A DNA stretch of 64,000 nucleotides from assembly GCA_048498555.1 (NCBI GenBank), contig JBEHXT010000001.1, positions 744,001-808,000 of the forward strand. Direction: 5' to 3'. Under the pieces are notes generated by a model, which saw nothing but the letters and a program-made list of their open reading frames with translations, was not told the origin of the DNA and made no database searches. The stretch is from Danxiaibacter sp048498555. Its GTDB lineage: Bacteria; Bacteroidota; Bacteroidia; Chitinophagales; Chitinophagaceae. Below, piece by piece: positions 60,099 to 64,000 of the stretch (positions are counted from its first letter, which is position 1; every line of letters begins with the position of its first letter). Both the position numbers and the translations under genes were made by a program.

Positions 60099-61754
60099 AT
60101 GAAGTATTGCTTTGTTTTTGTTCTTGGCTTATTTACCGTTATTACATCCAACAGTCAAAGTTCTTCATCAGCCGCTTCCAAAACAGGAGTTGCTCGTCCT
60201 AAGCTTGTTGTAGGAATTGTTATTGACCAAATGCGCTGGGATTACCTTTATCGTTACAACGACGTTTTTAAAGCCAATGGCGGTTTTAAAAGAATGCTGA
60301 ATGACGGCTATTCATGCGAAAACACTATGATTCCTTATACACCAACCTATACAGCCGCCGGCCATACTTGCGTGTATACGGGTTCTGTTCCGGCCATTCA
60401 CGGCATCATGGGCAATAACTGGTATGATAACCAGAAACGTAAAGAAGTATACTGTGCTGAAGATACTACCGTTCAAACAGTTGGCAGCGGTAACACAGCC
60501 GCAGGCGCAATGAGCCCGGCTAACATGCTGGCAACTACTATAACCGATGAGTTAAGGCTTGCTACCAATTTCCAGAGTAAAGTGATTGGCGTGGCGTTAA
60601 AAGACAGAGGAGCAATTTTACCTGCAGGGCATTCAGCAAATGCGGCTTATTGGTATGATGGCAAATCGGGCAATTTTATTACCAGCACCTATTATATGAA
60701 CGTTTTACCTGACTGGGTACAAAATTTCAATAACAGGAAAATGGTGGATTCTTTGTACCAGCTTAACTGGACATTGGCTTTACCTAAAGAAACTTACCTG
60801 ACATACTGCACCGCAGATGACAAGCCTTATGAAGGAAAACCTTTCGGTACACCAAATTCTGCTATGCCTTACGATTTAAGTAAGTATGTAGGCACCGACT
60901 ATGGCAAAATTTCTTCAACTCCTCATGGAAATACCTTAACTGTTGAAATGGCTAAAGCTGCTGTGATTAATGAAGGTTTAGGGAAAAGCGGCGCAACAGA
61001 TTTTCTAGCCATCAGCTTTTCTTCTCCGGATTACATCGGGCATGCATTTGGGCCCAACTCATGGGAGCAATTGGATGATTATGTACGCCTTGACGAAAGC
61101 ATTGGCAAATTGTTCGACTTCCTGGATGCAACAGTGGGCAAAGGCCAATACACGGCATTTCTTACCGCTGACCACGCAGTTGCTCATGTGCCAGGCTTCA
61201 TGAAAGAAAACAGGCTGCCCGGCGGAACTATCAATGAAGGCAATATTCTGAAAGGACTGAATCAAATGCTGAAAGACAAATTTGGAAAAGACAATATCAT
61301 TGTAAATGCAAGTAACTACCAGTTTTATTTAAATCATGCGTTGATAGAAGCGTCTGATATGGATAAAAATGATATTGTAAGGCAAACGATAAAATACCTT
61401 CGTAATATCGATGGCGTTGTGAATGCTTTTGAGATGGAGAAACTTGCACAAACAACACTTACTGCCACACTTAAAGAACGTGTTACCAACAGCTATCTTC
61501 CTGCACGTAGCGGCGACATTCAGATCATATTGAAACCAGGCTATATTGATGGCGGAGCAACCGGCACTACGCACGGCCTTTGGAATCCTTACGATTCTCA
61601 CATTCCTTTGTTGTGGTATGGATGGGGCATTAGAAAAGGCAAAACCAATATGGAAACATATATGACTGATATTTCTCCTACGGTGGCTGCACTGCTTCAT
61701 ATTCAAATGCCCAGTGGCAGCATTGGACAGGTAATTGAAGATGTGATGAAATAA
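60099..61754 (+). CDS. pafA: Alkaline phosphatase PafA
   Basis: A periplasmic, phosphate-insensitive phosphomonoesterase typical of Bacteroidota. 551 residues with a signal peptide (MKYCFVFVLGLFTVITSNS). The nucleophile is T85 in PTYTAAGHTCVYTG. N106 in GNNWYD and the K168/R170 pair in ALKDRG occupy the positions of N100, K162 and R164 in the characterised Elizabethkingia enzyme, each shifted by exactly six from the reference numbering, as is T85 from T79. Metal ligands include the Asp/His of DQMRWD, GHAFGPNS and TADHAVAH. The ATG at 60099 is preferred to the upstream one at 59985. Confidence 0.94.
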   Translation: MKYCFVFVLGLFTVITSNSQSSSSAASKTGVARPKLVVGIVIDQMRWDYLYRYNDVFKANGGFKRMLNDGYSCENTMIPYTPTYTAAGHTCVYTGSVPAIHGIMGNNWYDNQKRKEVYCAEDTTVQTVGSGNTAAGAMSPANMLATTITDELRLATNFQSKVIGVALKDRGAILPAGHSANAAYWYDGKSGNFITSTYYMNVLPDWVQNFNNRKMVDSLYQLNWTLALPKETYLTYCTADDKPYEGKPFGTPNSAMPYDLSKYVGTDYGKISSTPHGNTLTVEMAKAAVINEGLGKSGATDFLAISFSSPDYIGHAFGPNSWEQLDDYVRLDESIGKLFDFLDATVGKGQYTAFLTADHAVAHVPGFMKENRLPGGTINEGNILKGLNQMLKDKFGKDNIIVNASNYQFYLNHALIEASDMDKNDIVRQTIKYLRNIDGVVNAFEMEKLAQTTLTATLKERVTNSYLPARSGDIQIILKPGYIDGGATGTTHGLWNPYDSHIPLLWYGWGIRKGKTNMETYMTDISPTVAALLHIQMPSGSIGQVIEDVMK

Positions 61755-61800
61755 AACAGACGATGTGCGATGTTAGATGTACGGTGTACGATGTAAGATC
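61755..61800. repeat. gatgtacgatg word repeat after pafA
   Basis: Four degenerate gatgtgcgatg/gatgtacgg words directly follow the pafA stop, as after the TPR gene at 46269. Confidence 0.6.
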
Positions 61801-61853
61801 TAACACCTGGCCCTTTCGGGAAGTTGTTTACAGCTGCTAGCACCTATCACTAA

Positions 61854-61905
61854 AAATATCCGGTATAGATTTTTGAGTAAAAATTTATACCGGATATTTA
61901 TTTTA
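61854..61905 (+). terminator. Terminator after pafA
   Basis: A perfect 14-base stem (61854-61867 with 61886-61899) with an 18-base loop and T-rich end, 100 bases after the pafA stop. Confidence 0.75.
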
Positions 61906-62041
61906 AAAAAGTGTTTATCTACCAAATTTACTTTTGTCTCTCTTTTGCAAAAGAACAATTTAATGAGCTCATCAACGAGAAACGTAAAGCAACTCCCCAA
62001 TAAATTCTAATTCGTGCTTTCAAACTTCAATGCCCGGCAGC

Positions 62042-62938
62042 TTAAATTTTCGTCCCTGTTACCTTTATTTTTGTTTTGATTTTTACCGGAATATCCATTC
62101 CCATAATTTTCATATTGCCTTCAATATCCTGATCAAGATCTGCGGAGGTGGTCATGCCTGTAGGCACATCTACTTCTGTTGTACCTTTTTGGGTTCCCTT
62201 CATATTTGTTTCTATTTTCATCATGCCCATATCCATTGAACCGCTGGTTATATCTGAGGTCACATCAATCGTCGCCTTGTTGTTATCTACTCCTTTCAAC
62301 GTAAAATTATTCGCCATTTTGAAGTCAAGCCCGGCAGTCAGCGTCATAGAATCACTCCATGTATCACCTACGCTCACTTTCTTTGAAGGATAGATTTTGA
62401 ATGATTGCTCAATCATGCTCTTCACAAAATCCTTCCCCATTATTTTTTGCGTGTTTGTCCTTATCATGGCTTTGCTTGCAGAGTCAAGCGGGATTGAGGC
62501 CACAATTCTATCCAGCAATTCATCAATACCCGTAACATCTTTTACCTGGCCCTTTTCTGAAATCGTTACGAGCAGCGGGTAATTCTTCATACCCTGGTAC
62601 ACGAATGTCATCGGGTTGTGGCCGCTTGCAGATGCCGAATCGTCCGTATCATATGATTCTCCATTAGACGATCCCTTAAACCTGTTATACGTAAGTTTTA
62701 AATGTTTATCTGCACTTGTATTTTGCAATACTTCATAAGTCACATACATTTCAGTAGTATTATCAGCGCTATGCGATTGCCCTTTTATGTTTTGCTCCAT
62801 TTGCTGATTCATCACAACTACATATTTGTATTTGGCTCCGGTAGGCGGATTGAACTTAAGATCATAGGCGCCGTCTTTACAGGATATGAGCAACAAAACG
62901 GAGAACAGCACAAAGAGGTAAGAGATTGCTTTTGTCAT
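62042..62938 (-). CDS. Putative lipoprotein, DUF6263-like
   Basis: 298 residues with a lipoprotein signal: MTKAISYLFVLFSVLLLISC with the Cys of the lipobox at residue 20. The rest is beta-rich: a repeat of Met/Thr-rich strands, LKLTYNRFKGS, the MTFVYQGMKN segment, SVGDTWSDSMTL and a Met/Lys-rich C-terminus. The pattern resembles DUF6263 lipoproteins of unknown function. The frame extends to 62992, but the ATG at 62938 gives the signal peptide. It lies 54 bases downstream of ypdA, same strand, so they may be one operon. Confidence 0.7.
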   Translation of the reverse strand: MTKAISYLFVLFSVLLLISCKDGAYDLKFNPPTGAKYKYVVVMNQQMEQNIKGQSHSADNTTEMYVTYEVLQNTSADKHLKLTYNRFKGSSNGESYDTDDSASASGHNPMTFVYQGMKNYPLLVTISEKGQVKDVTGIDELLDRIVASIPLDSASKAMIRTNTQKIMGKDFVKSMIEQSFKIYPSKKVSVGDTWSDSMTLTAGLDFKMANNFTLKGVDNNKATIDVTSDITSGSMDMGMMKIETNMKGTQKGTTEVDVPTGMTTSADLDQDIEGNMKIMGMDIPVKIKTKIKVTGTKI

Positions 62939-62992
62939 TGTTTTTTTGGTTACTGGTATAAAAATTTGCGTTGGCTTCGATTCACAACACAA

Positions 62993-63973
62993 TTACTGTT
63001 TTGAAGCGATATATGAAATGATCTGATCGGCATGAACCCTTGAATTTTCAATAAACCATTTATGCGTGTTCATGCCACCACAAACAACTCCCGCAAGAAA
63101 GATGCCCGGCTGGTTTGTCTCCATTGTTTCTTCATGGTAGGATGGCACACAAACATCGTCTGCGGAAAATTCTATTCCGAACTTTTTCAACAGTTCAAAG
63201 TTAGGCCGGTAGCCGGTCATTGCGAGTACAAAATCATTTTCGATGGTAACTTCACCGTCAGGCGTTTCAATGGTCACTGTATCTTCTGCAATTGATTTCA
63301 CGGAAGAGTTGAAGTAAGTTTTAATGCTATTTTCTTTAATCCTGTTTTCCATGTCAGGCTTTACCCAATATTTTACCCGTTCGCCAATAACATCTTTTCT
63401 TACTACCATTGTAACTTCCGCGCCTTTACGCCAGGTTTCCAATGCAGCATCAACAGAAGAGTTGTTTGCACCAACAACCAACACTTTCTGAAAGGCGTAA
63501 AAGCTAGGATCGCGATAGTAATGTTTCACTTTCGGCAGGTCCTCACCCGGCACATTCATATAAATAGGGATATCGTAAAAGCCTGTAGCAATAATAATAT
63601 TACTGGCTTCATAATTTGCTTTTGATGTAACAACCGAAAACAAATGCGCTTCATCTTCTTTGTTCAGCCTGTTTACTTCTTTAACTTCTTCAAACAAACG
63701 GATATTCAAATCAAAAGATTGTTTTACTCTTCTGTAATACTCAAGCGCTTCATTGCGATGTGGCTTCGGATTAAGGCTCATAAAGGGAATGCCGCCAATT
63801 TCGAGCCGTTCAGAAGTGGAGAAAAACGTCATGTACAATGGATAATTATACAAACTGTTGACCAGTGCACCTTTCTCTATAATTATGTAATTAAGCCCTG
63901 CTTTTTTCGCCGCAATACCGCAGGCCAGGCCAATAGGCCCACCTCCGATAATTAAAATATCGTGCTTACTCAT
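62993..63973 (-). CDS. ypdA: YpdA-family flavoprotein, bacillithiol disulfide reductase
   Basis: 326 residues of the two-dinucleotide-binding flavoprotein fold: FAD motif ILIIGGGPIGLACGIAAKKAG at the N-terminus and the NADPH motif VLVVGANNSSVDAALE (about 163-178), ending GVVCGGMNTHKWFIENSR. In Firmicutes YpdA (Bdr) reduces oxidised bacillithiol; Bacteroidota also carry bacillithiol genes. There is no CxxC redox pair, as expected for YpdA and unlike thioredoxin reductase. It starts at the ATG at 63973, near the right edge, with no visible TAnnTTTG box in the remaining bases. Confidence 0.9.
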   Translation of the reverse strand: MSKHDILIIGGGPIGLACGIAAKKAGLNYIIIEKGALVNSLYNYPLYMTFFSTSERLEIGGIPFMSLNPKPHRNEALEYYRRVKQSFDLNIRLFEEVKEVNRLNKEDEAHLFSVVTSKANYEASNIIIATGFYDIPIYMNVPGEDLPKVKHYYRDPSFYAFQKVLVVGANNSSVDAALETWRKGAEVTMVVRKDVIGERVKYWVKPDMENRIKENSIKTYFNSSVKSIAEDTVTIETPDGEVTIENDFVLAMTGYRPNFELLKKFGIEFSADDVCVPSYHEETMETNQPGIFLAGVVCGGMNTHKWFIENSRVHADQIISYIASKQ

Positions 63974-64000
63974 ATTGTAAATGTACGTTTTTGAGAAGTG

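Overview
The window reads as chromosomal core genome of a member of the Bacteroidota, most like the family Chitinophagaceae. The evidence is a full-length SprA (type IX secretion translocon) next to ruvA, two other proteins with type IX sorting domains, promoter boxes of the Bacteroidota form TAnnTTTG, the futalosine menaquinone genes mqnB and mqnD, a serine-palmitoyltransferase-like enzyme, a PafA-type alkaline phosphatase and a YpdA-type bacillithiol disulfide reductase. Genes lie on both strands in short operons. I see no tRNA, rRNA, CRISPR array, prophage or intact transposase.

Layout. 1-8.2 kb: end of a DUF4142 gene, gcvP, a fatty-acid hydroxylase-like membrane enzyme, a YkgJ-type cysteine-cluster protein, a two-gene ABC-2 exporter and a TIGR01777 epimerase. 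8.5-21.3 kb: secreted GH20 hexosaminidase, an rRNA methyltransferase, a DUF4105 membrane protein, an alpha/beta hydrolase, a PKD-domain type IX cargo, an SDR, an MbnP/di-heme peroxidase pair and a ProX-like editing protein. 21.4-32.8 kb: a broken glycosidase remnant, a repeat-rich S74/type IX surface protein, sprA and ruvA. 33-43.8 kb: fabH, a polyamine-type acetyltransferase, fabD, folE with two PTPS-like genes, mqnB-mqnD, a photolyase, a class IV aminotransferase and a Nif3-like protein. 43.9-55.8 kb: zinc-ribbon and TPR proteins, recN, fabI, a ddl-PASTA-rhodanese operon, ferredoxin and LuxC-like reductase (divergent), and an HtrA protease. 56-64 kb: GH13 amylase, a small membrane protein with a VOC protein, the SPT-like enzyme, pafA, a DUF6263-like lipoprotein and ypdA.

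The least explained structure is between the genes. Many spacers are built of short degenerate words repeated with a period of about 8-11 bases (gttgtacgtt, ggtatcagg, gatgtacgatg, atgtgcgaatg, ttgaaaattg, gaggtttgagg, agtgaatagtg). On the + strand the C-poor forms lie at the left of a spacer and their reverse complements (G-poor) at the right, whichever way the flanking genes run. Spacers are therefore arranged as imperfect giant dyads: the sequence after a stop codon is C-poor and the sequence before a start codon is G-poor on the coding strand. In several spacers the arms pair over 22-31 bases, and some end exactly at stop codons or contain a start codon. A separate element at 55974-56122 has perfect 28-base arms. 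Several promoter boxes lie only 4-7 bases from the start codon, which suggests leaderless mRNAs.
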